Assembly: GCF_006965485.1 (NCBI RefSeq) | Contig: NZ_CP041360.1 | Span: forward strand, 8,288,501 to 8,352,500 | From: Spirosoma sp. KCTC 42546 | GTDB lineage: Bacteria; Bacteroidota; Bacteroidia; Cytophagales; Spirosomataceae | Direction: 5' to 3' | DNA length: 64,000 bases | Shown: one piece after another, positions 26,239-33,680 of the stretch | Numbering within the stretch: position 1 is the stretch's first letter | Layout of the letters: every line of letters starts with the position of its first letter | The notes under the pieces: model-generated | What the model was told of the DNA's origin: nothing | Database searches by the model: none | Seen by the model: only the letters and a program-made list of their open reading frames with translations | Made by a program: the position numbers and the translations under genes

Positions 26239-27579
26239 ATGGCTACCAAAATTTTAACTGAACATATCAACGTTCCCGGCATTGAAACCTTCGATGTATA
26301 CCGGAAGCAAGGCGGCTATACCGCTGTTGAGAAGGCAATAAAGACAATGACTCCCGAGTCTATTGTCGAAGAAGTAAAAAAAGCGGGGGTGCGCGGCCGG
26401 GGTGGCGCGGGCTTCCCGATGGGTATGAAGTGGAGCTTTCTGGCTAAGCCAGAGGGTGTTCCCCGTTACCTGGTCTGTAATGCTGATGAATCGGAACCCG
26501 GTACATTTAAGGACCACTATCTGATGAAGAACATTCCCCACTTACTTATTGAGGGAATGATTATTTCATCGTTCGCATTAGGTGCCAACAAGTCGTTCAT
26601 CTATGTGCGGGGTGAGTTAATGTATGTGATTCATATCCTTGAAAAAGCCATTGCTGAAGCAAAAGCAAAAGGATTTCTGGGTAAGAATATTCTGGGCTCT
26701 GGTTACGACCTTGAGCTGGTCGTACAACCAGGTGGAGGAGCTTATATCTGTGGCGAAGAAACCGCTCTGCTCGAATCATTAGAAGGTAAACGCGGCAATC
26801 CACGGAACAAACCGCCGTTCCCAGCCGTAAAAGGCTTATATCAAAGTCCAACAGTTGTTAACAATGTTGAATCCATTGCCACAACAGCCTGGATAGTGAA
26901 TAATGGCGGAGAGGCTTACGCCGGTATCGGTATCGGGCGTAGCACGGGTACGAAGTTAATTTCAGCTTCAGGCCACATCAATAAACCCGGTGTGTATGAA
27001 ATTGAACTCGGCGTTCCAGTTGAAGACTTTATTTATGCCGATGAGTGGTGCGGAGGTATTCGTCCGGGCCATAAGTTCAAGGCACTGGTAGCGGGAGGAT
27101 CATCAGTGCCCATTTTACCAGCTAACTTAGCGTTGACACTGGCTAATGGCGAAAAGCGTTTGATGTCTTACGAGTCACTTTCGGATGGTGGTTTCGCAAC
27201 AGGCACTATGCTTGGCTCGGGTGGTTTTATACTTTTCGATGAAACATCCTGCATTGTTCGGAACACCTGGAACTTCTCACGCTTCTACCATCACGAATCC
27301 TGTGGACAATGTAGTCCCTGCCGTGAAGGAACGGGCTGGATGGAGAAAGTTCTGCATCGTATTGAATACGGTCACGGCCATCAGCAGGATATTGATCTGC
27401 TAGTTGACGTAGCCAAAAAGATCGAAGGAAATACAATTTGCCCGCTCGGCGACGCAGCGGCCTGGCCCGTTGCCAGTGCAATTCGGCACTTCCGGGATGA
27501 GTTCCAATGGCACATCGACCACCCGTCCGAAGCAACTCAACCGGGTGCGGTCTATCGGGGAGAAATGGCATTGGTATAA
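26239..27579 (+). CDS. nuoF: NADH-quinone oxidoreductase subunit F
   Basis: A 446-residue NADH-binding flavoprotein. The glycine-rich NADH motif GRGGAGFPMGMKW starts near residue 54, FMN-binding residues lie in NADESEPGTFKD and GGGAYICGEETAL, and the N3 [4Fe-4S] ligands are in ESCGQCSPCREG plus a later Cys (NTICPLGD). It accepts hydride from NADH and feeds electrons to the Fe-S chain. Confidence 0.97.
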   Translation: MATKILTEHINVPGIETFDVYRKQGGYTAVEKAIKTMTPESIVEEVKKAGVRGRGGAGFPMGMKWSFLAKPEGVPRYLVCNADESEPGTFKDHYLMKNIPHLLIEGMIISSFALGANKSFIYVRGELMYVIHILEKAIAEAKAKGFLGKNILGSGYDLELVVQPGGGAYICGEETALLESLEGKRGNPRNKPPFPAVKGLYQSPTVVNNVESIATTAWIVNNGGEAYAGIGIGRSTGTKLISASGHINKPGVYEIELGVPVEDFIYADEWCGGIRPGHKFKALVAGGSSVPILPANLALTLANGEKRLMSYESLSDGGFATGTMLGSGGFILFDETSCIVRNTWNFSRFYHHESCGQCSPCREGTGWMEKVLHRIEYGHGHQQDIDLLVDVAKKIEGNTICPLGDAAAWPVASAIRHFRDEFQWHIDHPSEATQPGAVYRGEMALV

Positions 27580-27585
27580 TGTAAC

Positions 27586-27635
27586 GCGGCCGGAAAGCCG
27601 TGCAATACTTAATTGACCTGTGGCTTTCCAGCCGC
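27586..27635 (+). repeat. nuoF-nuoG intergenic inverted repeat
   Basis: GCGGCCGGAAAGCC (27586-27599) pairs with GGCTTTCCAGCCGC (27622-27635) with one mismatch. G-U pairs may extend it inward. It begins 6 bp after the nuoF stop and ends 10 bp before the nuoG ATG. Confidence 0.8.
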
Positions 27636-27645
27636 ACTACGATAT

Positions 27646-28731
27646 ATGGAAGACGTAAAGCCGCAATTACTTAAAGTCACGATTGACGGAATTGAAGTTG
27701 AAGTCGAGCCGGGTACAACCATTTTGCAGGCCGCTCGTAAAATTGGACCAGCAGTTGCTCCTCCGGCTATGTGTTACTATCAGCCACTAAAAGGTAGTGG
27801 CGGTAAATGCCGGGCTTGTTTGGTGCGTGTTGCAGCGGGGTCAGCTAAAGATCCTCGCCCGATGCCCAAACTGGTGGCTTCCTGTCTGACAGCTGTGCAG
27901 GATGGTATGATTGTCGAAAACGAAACCAGCCCACAGGTTATTGACGCCCGAAATGGTGTAGTTGAGTTCTTGTTGCTCAATCACCCGCTCGATTGCCCCG
28001 TTTGTGATCAGGCTGGCGAGTGCGATCTCCAGAACTTTGCGTTTGACCACGGCAAATCCACAACTCGTTACGAAGAAGACCGTCGGACGTTCGAGAAGAA
28101 GGACATTGGTCCCTATATTCAGTTGCACATGACGCGTTGCATTCTGTGCTATCGTTGTGTGTACACGGCTGATCAAATCACCAACAAGCGCGTTCACGGT
28201 GTATTGGGCCGGGGTGATGCCTCTGAAATTGGTACCTACATCGAAAAAGCGATTGACAATGATTTCTCGGGCAACGTCATTGACGTATGCCCGGTTGGTG
28301 CATTGACGGATAAAACCTATCGGTTCAAAAATCGGGTGTGGTTTTCTAAACCCGTTGACGCACATCGTGATTGCCCAACCTGCTCGGGGAAAGTTACACT
28401 TTGGTACCGGGGCGAAGATGTAATTCGGGTAACGGCCCGTAAGAATGAGTGGAGCGAAGTACTGGAGTTCATCTGCAATACCTGCCGGTTTGACATGAAG
28501 AAAACTAGTGATTGGACAATTGAAGGCCCAACGAAGATCTCCCGGAGTTCGGTTATTTCGGCTAACAAATATCGGGCTGATACCATAAAACCAAGCTTTG
28601 GCCAACGTTTAGCCGCTGCCGAATATAAGTCTATTCATGATGAGCGGGATACGTCGCAATTGGGTATTAAACAATTAGCCCCAGAACGTTTTGCGAAGGT
28701 ATTGCCATCAGCTTTGGACCCAGAACCTTGA
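27646..28731 (+). CDS. nuoG: Short NuoG-type iron-sulfur subunit
   Basis: A 361-residue protein, less than half the length of E. coli NuoG. The N-terminal [2Fe-2S] domain (CYYQPLKGSGGKCRACLV) is followed by the His-Cys3 cluster motif HPLDCPVCDQAGEC and a [4Fe-4S] motif CILCYRC...CPVGAL. The large molybdopterin-like C-terminal domain is missing. Only a start remains (CPTCSGK ... CNTCRFD), resembling a Molybdop_Fe4S4 segment with a missing cysteine. Short NuoG is usual in Bacteroidota complex I. The ATG at 27646 is preferred because the TTG 33 bp upstream lies inside the hairpin. Confidence 0.92.
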   Translation: MEDVKPQLLKVTIDGIEVEVEPGTTILQAARKIGPAVAPPAMCYYQPLKGSGGKCRACLVRVAAGSAKDPRPMPKLVASCLTAVQDGMIVENETSPQVIDARNGVVEFLLLNHPLDCPVCDQAGECDLQNFAFDHGKSTTRYEEDRRTFEKKDIGPYIQLHMTRCILCYRCVYTADQITNKRVHGVLGRGDASEIGTYIEKAIDNDFSGNVIDVCPVGALTDKTYRFKNRVWFSKPVDAHRDCPTCSGKVTLWYRGEDVIRVTARKNEWSEVLEFICNTCRFDMKKTSDWTIEGPTKISRSSVISANKYRADTIKPSFGQRLAAAEYKSIHDERDTSQLGIKQLAPERFAKVLPSALDPEP

Positions 28732-28753
28732 GAAATTAATCAGGTATATGGTT

Positions 28754-28828
28754 TACAGTTTTCGAAATTTGATTGGCTAACGCATCAATAGCAATCTTGC
28801 GTTAGCCAACTAAATACCGAAAACTGTA
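28754..28828 (+). repeat. nuoG-nuoH intergenic inverted repeat, 31-bp arms
   Basis: Bases 28754-28784 pair with 28798-28828 with four mismatches in 31, around a 13-nt loop. The inner 13 bp and outer 11 bp are perfect. It lies 22 bp after the nuoG stop and 19 bp before the nuoH ATG. No T-run follows. Confidence 0.88.
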
Positions 28829-28847
28829 CATCGAAAACTTTTTAAAA

Positions 28848-30002
28848 ATGGACTTAACCATATTACTCGTTAAAGGAATCATTATCCTTGCGATTTTCGC
28901 GATAACGCTCGGCATTGCTGCGTACTCTACGTATGCTGAGCGCAAGGTGGCAGCCTTTTTACAGGATCGTATCGGCCCAAACCGAGCGGGTCCGTTTGGG
29001 CTTTTACAACCCCTTGCCGACGCGGGAAAAATGTTTTTCAAAGAAGACTTTATTCCAGCTCAGGCCAGCAAGTGGCTGTTTATTCTTGGTCCCTGCTTAG
29101 CCATGCTAACGGCTTTGATGTCGAGTGCAGTCATTCCTTTTGGCGACACCATCAAATTTGGCAACTATGCCATTCCGGTACAGGCTATTGAAATTAACAT
29201 TGGCGTGCTGTATATCTTCGGCGTCGTTTCGTTGGGCGTCTACGGCGTTATGGTGGGTGGTTGGGCATCAAATAACAAATTCTCGTTGTTAGGTGCTATT
29301 CGGGCTGCTTCGCAAAATATCAGCTATGAAATTGCGCTGGGCCTATCGCTTATTGCCATTTTGATGATGAGCGGCTCCTTGTCGCTAAAGGCGATAATTG
29401 ATGAGCAGGCTACATTTTTTGAGTGGAATATTTTCACCCAGCCCTTAGGCTTTATTATTTTCCTGACCTGCTCCTTTGCCGAATGTAACCGTACCCCCTT
29501 CGATTTGCCTGAGTGCGAAACGGAACTCGTTGGTGGTTATCATACCGAATACAGTTCAATGAAACTGGGCTTCTATTTATTCGCCGAATACATCAATATG
29601 TTTGTTTCCTCGGCGTTTATTTCGGCGCTATATTTTGGCGGTTTCCACTACCCATTCATGAATGAAGTGGGGCAGGCGCTTGAAAAATCGCTAGGCACCA
29701 TAACAGGACATAATGTGGCAACTGCCCTTGGTGTTATTGTTTATTTCGGTAAGATCTTCTTTTTCATTTTCTTTTACATGTGGGTTCGCTGGACGCTTCC
29801 TCGTTTCCGGTACGACCAACTTATGAATTTGGGCTGGAAAACATTTATCCCGCTGGCGATCCTTAATGTTGTACTAACCGGCGCAGGCTTACTGTACAAT
29901 TTCAAATATGCAACCTGGCTAATTGCCATTGTGATGATTGTATTGGCTGTAACCTCAACGGCTCGTGCACCAAAACGAGATATTATTCCTCAGCAGTCAT
30001 AA
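28848..30002 (+). CDS. nuoH: NADH-quinone oxidoreductase subunit H
   Basis: A 384-residue membrane subunit at the junction of the two arms, with eight or nine helices. Diagnostic motifs are AYSTYAERKVAAFLQDRIGPNR (ERK..A..Q.R.GPNR), LLQPLADAGKMFFKED, and SFAECNRTPFDLPECETELV with its acidic loop at the quinone entrance. It is slightly longer than the E. coli protein because of a C-terminal extension. Confidence 0.95.
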   Translation: MDLTILLVKGIIILAIFAITLGIAAYSTYAERKVAAFLQDRIGPNRAGPFGLLQPLADAGKMFFKEDFIPAQASKWLFILGPCLAMLTALMSSAVIPFGDTIKFGNYAIPVQAIEINIGVLYIFGVVSLGVYGVMVGGWASNNKFSLLGAIRAASQNISYEIALGLSLIAILMMSGSLSLKAIIDEQATFFEWNIFTQPLGFIIFLTCSFAECNRTPFDLPECETELVGGYHTEYSSMKLGFYLFAEYINMFVSSAFISALYFGGFHYPFMNEVGQALEKSLGTITGHNVATALGVIVYFGKIFFFIFFYMWVRWTLPRFRYDQLMNLGWKTFIPLAILNVVLTGAGLLYNFKYATWLIAIVMIVLAVTSTARAPKRDIIPQQS

Positions 30003-30009
30003 CTATTGA

Positions 30010-30059
30010 GTAGGGAGTGTTCAGTAATAATGGTTGATTAATGGCTGATCATTCTCTAC
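30010..30059 (+). repeat. nuoH-nuoI intergenic inverted repeat
   Basis: Bases 30010-30028 and 30041-30059 form a 19-position stem with two mismatches and three G-U pairs around a 12-nt loop. Because G-U pairs are tolerated in RNA, the fold is more convincing at transcript level. Confidence 0.6.
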
Positions 30060-30073
30060 TAACCACTACGTTT

Positions 30074-30640
30074 ATGCAACTAACAAATCGCTCTAAACAG
30101 GTCAGTAACAAGGAAATGACCCTGGCGGAGAAGATGTACTTACCTGCGGTTATTGGCGGGTTAGCCATCACTATTCGCCACTTTTTCCGGAAGAAGCCGA
30201 CTATTCAATACCCAGAAGTAAAAAAATATCTTGGCCCTATCTATCGGGGGCATCATATTTTGAAACGAGATGAGCAAGGTCGCGAACGTTGCACAGCTTG
30301 TGGCTTGTGTGCGGTTGCCTGCCCGGCAGAAGCGATTTCGATGGTGGCGGCCGAGCGCAAAAAAGGCGAAGAAAGCTTATATCGAGAAGAGAAATATGCA
30401 GCTGTGTATGAGATCAATATGCTTCGCTGCATCTTCTGCGGATTGTGCGAAGAAGCTTGTCCCAAACAGGCTGTTTATTTACGCCACGACCAAATGGTCC
30501 CCGTTTTTCAGGAACGTGACGAGGTTATTTATGGCAAAGATAAACTGGTTGAGAAGATGGACGACCGGTATATCCGGGCTAATAACTCCGAAGTAAAGAC
30601 GACGCCAACCGAACCTAGCCTAACACGAGCCGCGACCTAA
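30074..30640 (+). CDS. nuoI: NADH-quinone oxidoreductase subunit I
   Basis: A 188-residue ferredoxin-like subunit with two [4Fe-4S] motifs, CTACGLCAVACPAEAI and CIFCGLCEEACPKQAV (clusters N6a and N6b). The ATG at 30074 (MQLTNRSKQV) is chosen. An ATG 33 bp upstream lies inside the hairpin and would add an unusual leader. The C-terminal region after the second cluster is typical for Cytophagales. Confidence 0.94.
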   Translation: MQLTNRSKQVSNKEMTLAEKMYLPAVIGGLAITIRHFFRKKPTIQYPEVKKYLGPIYRGHHILKRDEQGRERCTACGLCAVACPAEAISMVAAERKKGEESLYREEKYAAVYEINMLRCIFCGLCEEACPKQAVYLRHDQMVPVFQERDEVIYGKDKLVEKMDDRYIRANNSEVKTTPTEPSLTRAAT

Positions 30641-30644
30641 AAAC

Positions 30645-30723
30645 TGTCATTTATTGTCATTAAGTAGTCTCAAAGCAGTAATGCTAATGACAATTAATGG
30701 CGATCTAATGACAAAAAATGACA
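30645..30723 (+). repeat. nuoI-nuoJ intergenic inverted repeat
   Basis: Bases 30645-30662 pair with 30706-30723 with one mismatch. TGTCATT occurs twice in the first arm, and its complement AATGACA occurs three times between 30680 and 30725, so alternative foldings are possible. It begins 5 bp after nuoI and ends 9 bp before nuoJ. Confidence 0.8.
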
Positions 30724-30731
30724 ACATTTTT

Positions 30732-31286
30732 ATGACTGAGACATTTAATTTTTTTAAAACACTAACGCCCACCGGCTACCTATTCCTACTCCTGACAGTC
30801 ATCACCCTGTTCAGTGCCATTGGTGTTGTAACCGCAAGAAACCCTATTTATAGCGTTCTAGCCCTCATTGCTACGTTCTTCTGCTTGTCTGGTCATTACA
30901 TATTATTGAACGCTCAGTTCTTGGCTGCGGTCAATATTATCGTTTATGCTGGGGCTATTATGGTCTTGTTTCTGTTCACCATCATGTTCCTGAATTTACG
31001 GAAAGAGGATGAAGAGTCGAAGACTAACCTGACAAAGATGATATCTGTAGTGGTTGGTGGTGTGTTAATGGTGATGCTCATCACTATTTTCCGGGCTAAA
31101 AGTGCTCAGGTGCCAACCGTTAATTCAGCAACGTTTAGCTCTAAAACAGGGTTGGTTGAGAACTTGGGCCAGTTACTTTACAGCGACTATATTTTGCCCT
31201 TTGAATTAGCGTCAATCCTCTTCATCATTGCTATGGTCGGTGCAGTTATGCTCGGTAAGCGCGAAGCAGGCGACCGGCATTTCTGA
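30732..31286 (+). CDS. nuoJ: NADH-quinone oxidoreductase subunit J
   Basis: A 184-residue, five-helix membrane subunit with the NPIYSVLALIATFF and VNIIVYAGAIMVLFLFTIM motifs, including the helix that carries the pi-bulge. The ATG at 30732 is preferred over an in-frame TTG at 30654 because the extension would be encoded by the hairpin. It is the last nuo gene here: nuoK, L, M and N do not follow. Confidence 0.94.
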   Translation: MTETFNFFKTLTPTGYLFLLLTVITLFSAIGVVTARNPIYSVLALIATFFCLSGHYILLNAQFLAAVNIIVYAGAIMVLFLFTIMFLNLRKEDEESKTNLTKMISVVVGGVLMVMLITIFRAKSAQVPTVNSATFSSKTGLVENLGQLLYSDYILPFELASILFIIAMVGAVMLGKREAGDRHF

Positions 31287-31327
31287 CCAGGATTCATGTG
31301 ATTTTATTGACTGACGTTGATTAATTG

Positions 31328-31354
31328 TAAGCCGCTCGATGAGCGGCTTATTTT
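31328..31354 (+). terminator. Terminator ending the nuo transcript
   Basis: TAAGCCGCTC (31328-31337) pairs with GAGCGGCTTA (31341-31350) around GAT, followed by TTTTG. It lies 41 bp after nuoJ, supporting a real operon end here. Confidence 0.88.
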
Positions 31355-31432
31355 GTTCGTGGAGTATGAATAAATATTAGGTGCTTTATGTCAAAAGGAG
31401 ATAATTTAGTTAAACATAGTCCCATTCATTCT

Positions 31433-32305
31433 ATGGTAAGATTCTTACTGCTTATATGTGTTCTTGGCCTGAGCATTGCATCGGCACAAAAGCCATTATT
31501 AACTGACTCCATTCTAGTGGAAGGGCATTATCGAACCTTTCATTTTATAAAACCAGCGAAAGCAAATTCATCATTAATTTTCATTTTGCACGGTTCGGGA
31601 GGAAATGGAGAAGGAGCCCGAAAAGGTGCGGAAAAGCTGGAAGAAAAATCAGACAGTGAAAATTTGTTGCTGGTTTACCCAGATGGCTATAAGCGCTATT
31701 GGAATGAATGTCGTAAAACGGCAAACTCGGTAGCCAATAAAGAGGACATCAATGAAAATGCTTTTTTTGGCGAAATGATCAACTATTTCACCAAAAAGTA
31801 CCAAATCAATACAAAGCAGGTTTTCGCGGTGGGTACATCCGGCGGTGGACATATGGCCTATAAACTCGCATTGACAATGCCCGAAAAATTTCGGGCGATA
31901 ACTGCCCTGATTGCTAATCTTCCGGATACGAACAACCTGGATTGCCCCGAAAAAAGAATTGCGGTCCCGGTCATGATTGTGAATGGTACGGCCGATCAGA
32001 CAAATCCCTATGAAGGCGGGGAAGTTATAACTGGCACAATTAGTATGGGACTTGTTCGGTCAACCGAGCGCACATTCCATTATTGGGCAGATTTGGCAGG
32101 CTACAAAAAACAGCCGCTCAAAGAATTATTACCCGATACCGATCCGAATGATCACAAAACTATTGAGCGGTATACCTACAAAGAGAAAGGCAAACCAGAG
32201 GTTACGTTATTAAAAGTAATTGGAGGTAAACACGACTATCCGAACGACATTAATGTCTACCTCGAAGCCTGGGATTTCTTCAAAAGGCAGCTAACTCAAC
32301 CCTGA
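31433..32305 (+). CDS. Exported alpha/beta-hydrolase esterase (PHB depolymerase/feruloyl esterase-like)
   Basis: The start at 31433 is chosen because MVRFLLLICVLGLSIASAQ is a classic signal peptide. An upstream in-frame ATG at 31388 is also possible. The roughly 290-residue product has the LpqC/PHB-depolymerase-like layout: oxyanion loop ILHGSGGNGEG, nucleophile elbow GTSGGGHMAY, acid in NGTADQTNP, and catalytic His in GGKHDYPND. Such enzymes release short-chain or feruloyl esters from polymers. The substrate is not evident from context. It stands alone between the nuo terminator and the thiolase. Confidence 0.85.
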   Translation: MVRFLLLICVLGLSIASAQKPLLTDSILVEGHYRTFHFIKPAKANSSLIFILHGSGGNGEGARKGAEKLEEKSDSENLLLVYPDGYKRYWNECRKTANSVANKEDINENAFFGEMINYFTKKYQINTKQVFAVGTSGGGHMAYKLALTMPEKFRAITALIANLPDTNNLDCPEKRIAVPVMIVNGTADQTNPYEGGEVITGTISMGLVRSTERTFHYWADLAGYKKQPLKELLPDTDPNDHKTIERYTYKEKGKPEVTLLKVIGGKHDYPNDINVYLEAWDFFKRQLTQP

Positions 32306-32318
32306 ACCATTGTAGTTT

Positions 32319-32358
32319 CCAAAGAAAAATAGTATGCTTGCATAATAATTTTCTTTGG
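32319..32358. promoter_or_regulatory. Palindromic operator upstream of thiolase
   Basis: A 19+2+19 palindrome with two mismatches. Its core is AGTATGC at 32331-32337, TT, and GCATAAT at 32340-32346, and its flanks extend as CCAAAGAAA / TTTCTTTGG. The same core occurs twice upstream of the acyl-CoA dehydrogenase at 44.55-44.62 kb. The 22-bp core is 32328-32349. It is probably the binding site of a TetR-type or similar fatty-acid regulator not encoded in this window. Confidence 0.7.
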
Positions 32359-32429
32359 AGGTAATTATTCAGTTCAAAAATTGGTTATTCTGTTAATTTC
32401 CTGCTTAACCAGTAAATAACATTGCTTTT

Positions 32430-33608
32430 ATGGACGCATACATTGTAGCCGGATACCGTACTGCAGTGGGAAAAGCCCCACGTGGAGGTCTCCGTTTCAC
32501 CCGCCCCGACGATATGGCGGCTGAAGTAATCAAGCATTTATTAAGCCAGGTACCTAACCTCGATCCGGCTCGTGTTGAAGATCTAATTGTAGGGAATGCA
32601 GTTCCCGAAGCCGAACAAGGCATGCAGATTGCCCGGTATATTGCGTTGCTCTCCTTGCCGAATAGCGTACCGGGTATGACCATAAATCGGTATTGTGGTT
32701 CAGGGTTGGAAGCAATTGCGATTGCATCGGCCAAAATCCACGCTGGACTAGCCGACTGTATCATTGCCGGAGGCACCGAATCAATGTCGCTGGTACCCGT
32801 AATGGGCTGGAAAACGGCACTGAATTACGAAATCGCCAAAGAACACCCAGACTATTATATCGGTATGGGTCTTACGGCTGAACAAGTTGCTCAACAGTTC
32901 AAAATCAGCCGTGATGCGCAGGATGAATTTGCCCTGGAATCACATCAGAAAGCATTAGCAGCCCAGAAGGAAGGAAAATTCACCGACGAAATTGTGCCCA
33001 TCAAGGTAAGCGAAACTTACTTCGACGCAGAAAGTAACAAAAAGAAAACCCGTGAATGGACCGTCACGCAAGATGAAGGCCCACGTAAAGACACCAGCGC
33101 CGAAGGTCTGGCTAAGCTAAAGCCTGTGTTTGCGGCTGGTGGCTCAGTAACTGCCGGTAATTCGTCGCAAACATCAGACGGAGCCGCTTTTGTGGTTGTC
33201 ATGTCGGAGCGGTTAGTCAATGAACTGAATTTAAAGCCGGTTGCTCGCATGGTTTCTTACGCTACAGCAGGTGTTGAACCTAAAATTATGGGAATTGGGC
33301 CTGTTGCCGCCATTCCTATTGCGCTCAAAAAGTCGGGCTTAAAGCAAGACGATATTGATTTAATTGAGCTAAACGAAGCCTTTGCGGCTCAGTCGCTGGC
33401 AGTTATTCAGGAATTAGGCCTTGACCGCAGCAAGATTAATCCGAATGGTGGAGCAATTGCTTTAGGCCATGCGCTCGGCTCAACGGGTGCTCGGTTATCA
33501 GTGCAATTGTTAAACGAAATGCGTCGTCGTGACCAAAAATATGGAATGGTGTCTGCCTGTGTAGGCGGTGGCCAGGGCGTTGCCGGGATTTTTGAACGGC
33601 TTAATTAA
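32430..33608 (+). CDS. Acetyl-CoA C-acyltransferase (thiolase)
   Basis: A 392-residue thiolase. The acyl-accepting Cys89 is in [11 protein letters not shown], His347 in [16 protein letters not shown], and the base Cys377 in CVGGGQG, all at standard positions. It probably performs the last step of fatty-acid beta-oxidation (thiolytic cleavage of 3-ketoacyl-CoA), though acetoacetyl-CoA synthesis cannot be excluded. The upstream operator it shares with an acyl-CoA dehydrogenase supports beta-oxidation. No partner hydratase/dehydrogenase is adjacent. Confidence 0.93.
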   Translation: MDAYIVAGYRTAVGKAPRGGLRFTRPDDMAAEVIKHLLSQVPNLDPARVEDLIVGNAVPEAEQGMQIARYIALLSLPNSVPGMTINRYCGSGLEAIAIASAKIHAGLADCIIAGGTESMSLVPVMGWKTALNYEIAKEHPDYYIGMGLTAEQVAQQFKISRDAQDEFALESHQKALAAQKEGKFTDEIVPIKVSETYFDAESNKKKTREWTVTQDEGPRKDTSAEGLAKLKPVFAAGGSVTAGNSSQTSDGAAFVVVMSERLVNELNLKPVARMVSYATAGVEPKIMGIGPVAAIPIALKKSGLKQDDIDLIELNEAFAAQSLAVIQELGLDRSKINPNGGAIALGHALGSTGARLSVQLLNEMRRRDQKYGMVSACVGGGQGVAGIFERLN

Positions 33609-33647
33609 GTAGGCAGACTGCTATAAGCCTTGCTGGTTTCAAGATTG

Positions 33648-33680
33648 AAGCCGGTTGTACGGATACAACCGGCTTTTTAT
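33648..33680. terminator. Bidirectional terminator between thiolase and LysM gene
   Basis: AAGCCGGTTGTA (33648-33659) pairs exactly with TACAACCGGCTT (33664-33675), with a T-run on one side. It serves the thiolase on the plus strand and the converging LysM gene on the minus strand, whose stop it overlaps. Confidence 0.88.

Noticed and set aside
27841..28605. A 254-codon minus-strand frame inside nuoG
   Set aside because: It lies wholly antisense to a clear Fe-S subunit, shows no domain or plausible start context, and is a by-product of codon use.
32354..32370. GGAGGTAATTAT resembling the Shine-Dalgarno at 9016
   Set aside because: No start codon follows at a useful distance, and it overlaps the flank of the operator palindrome.
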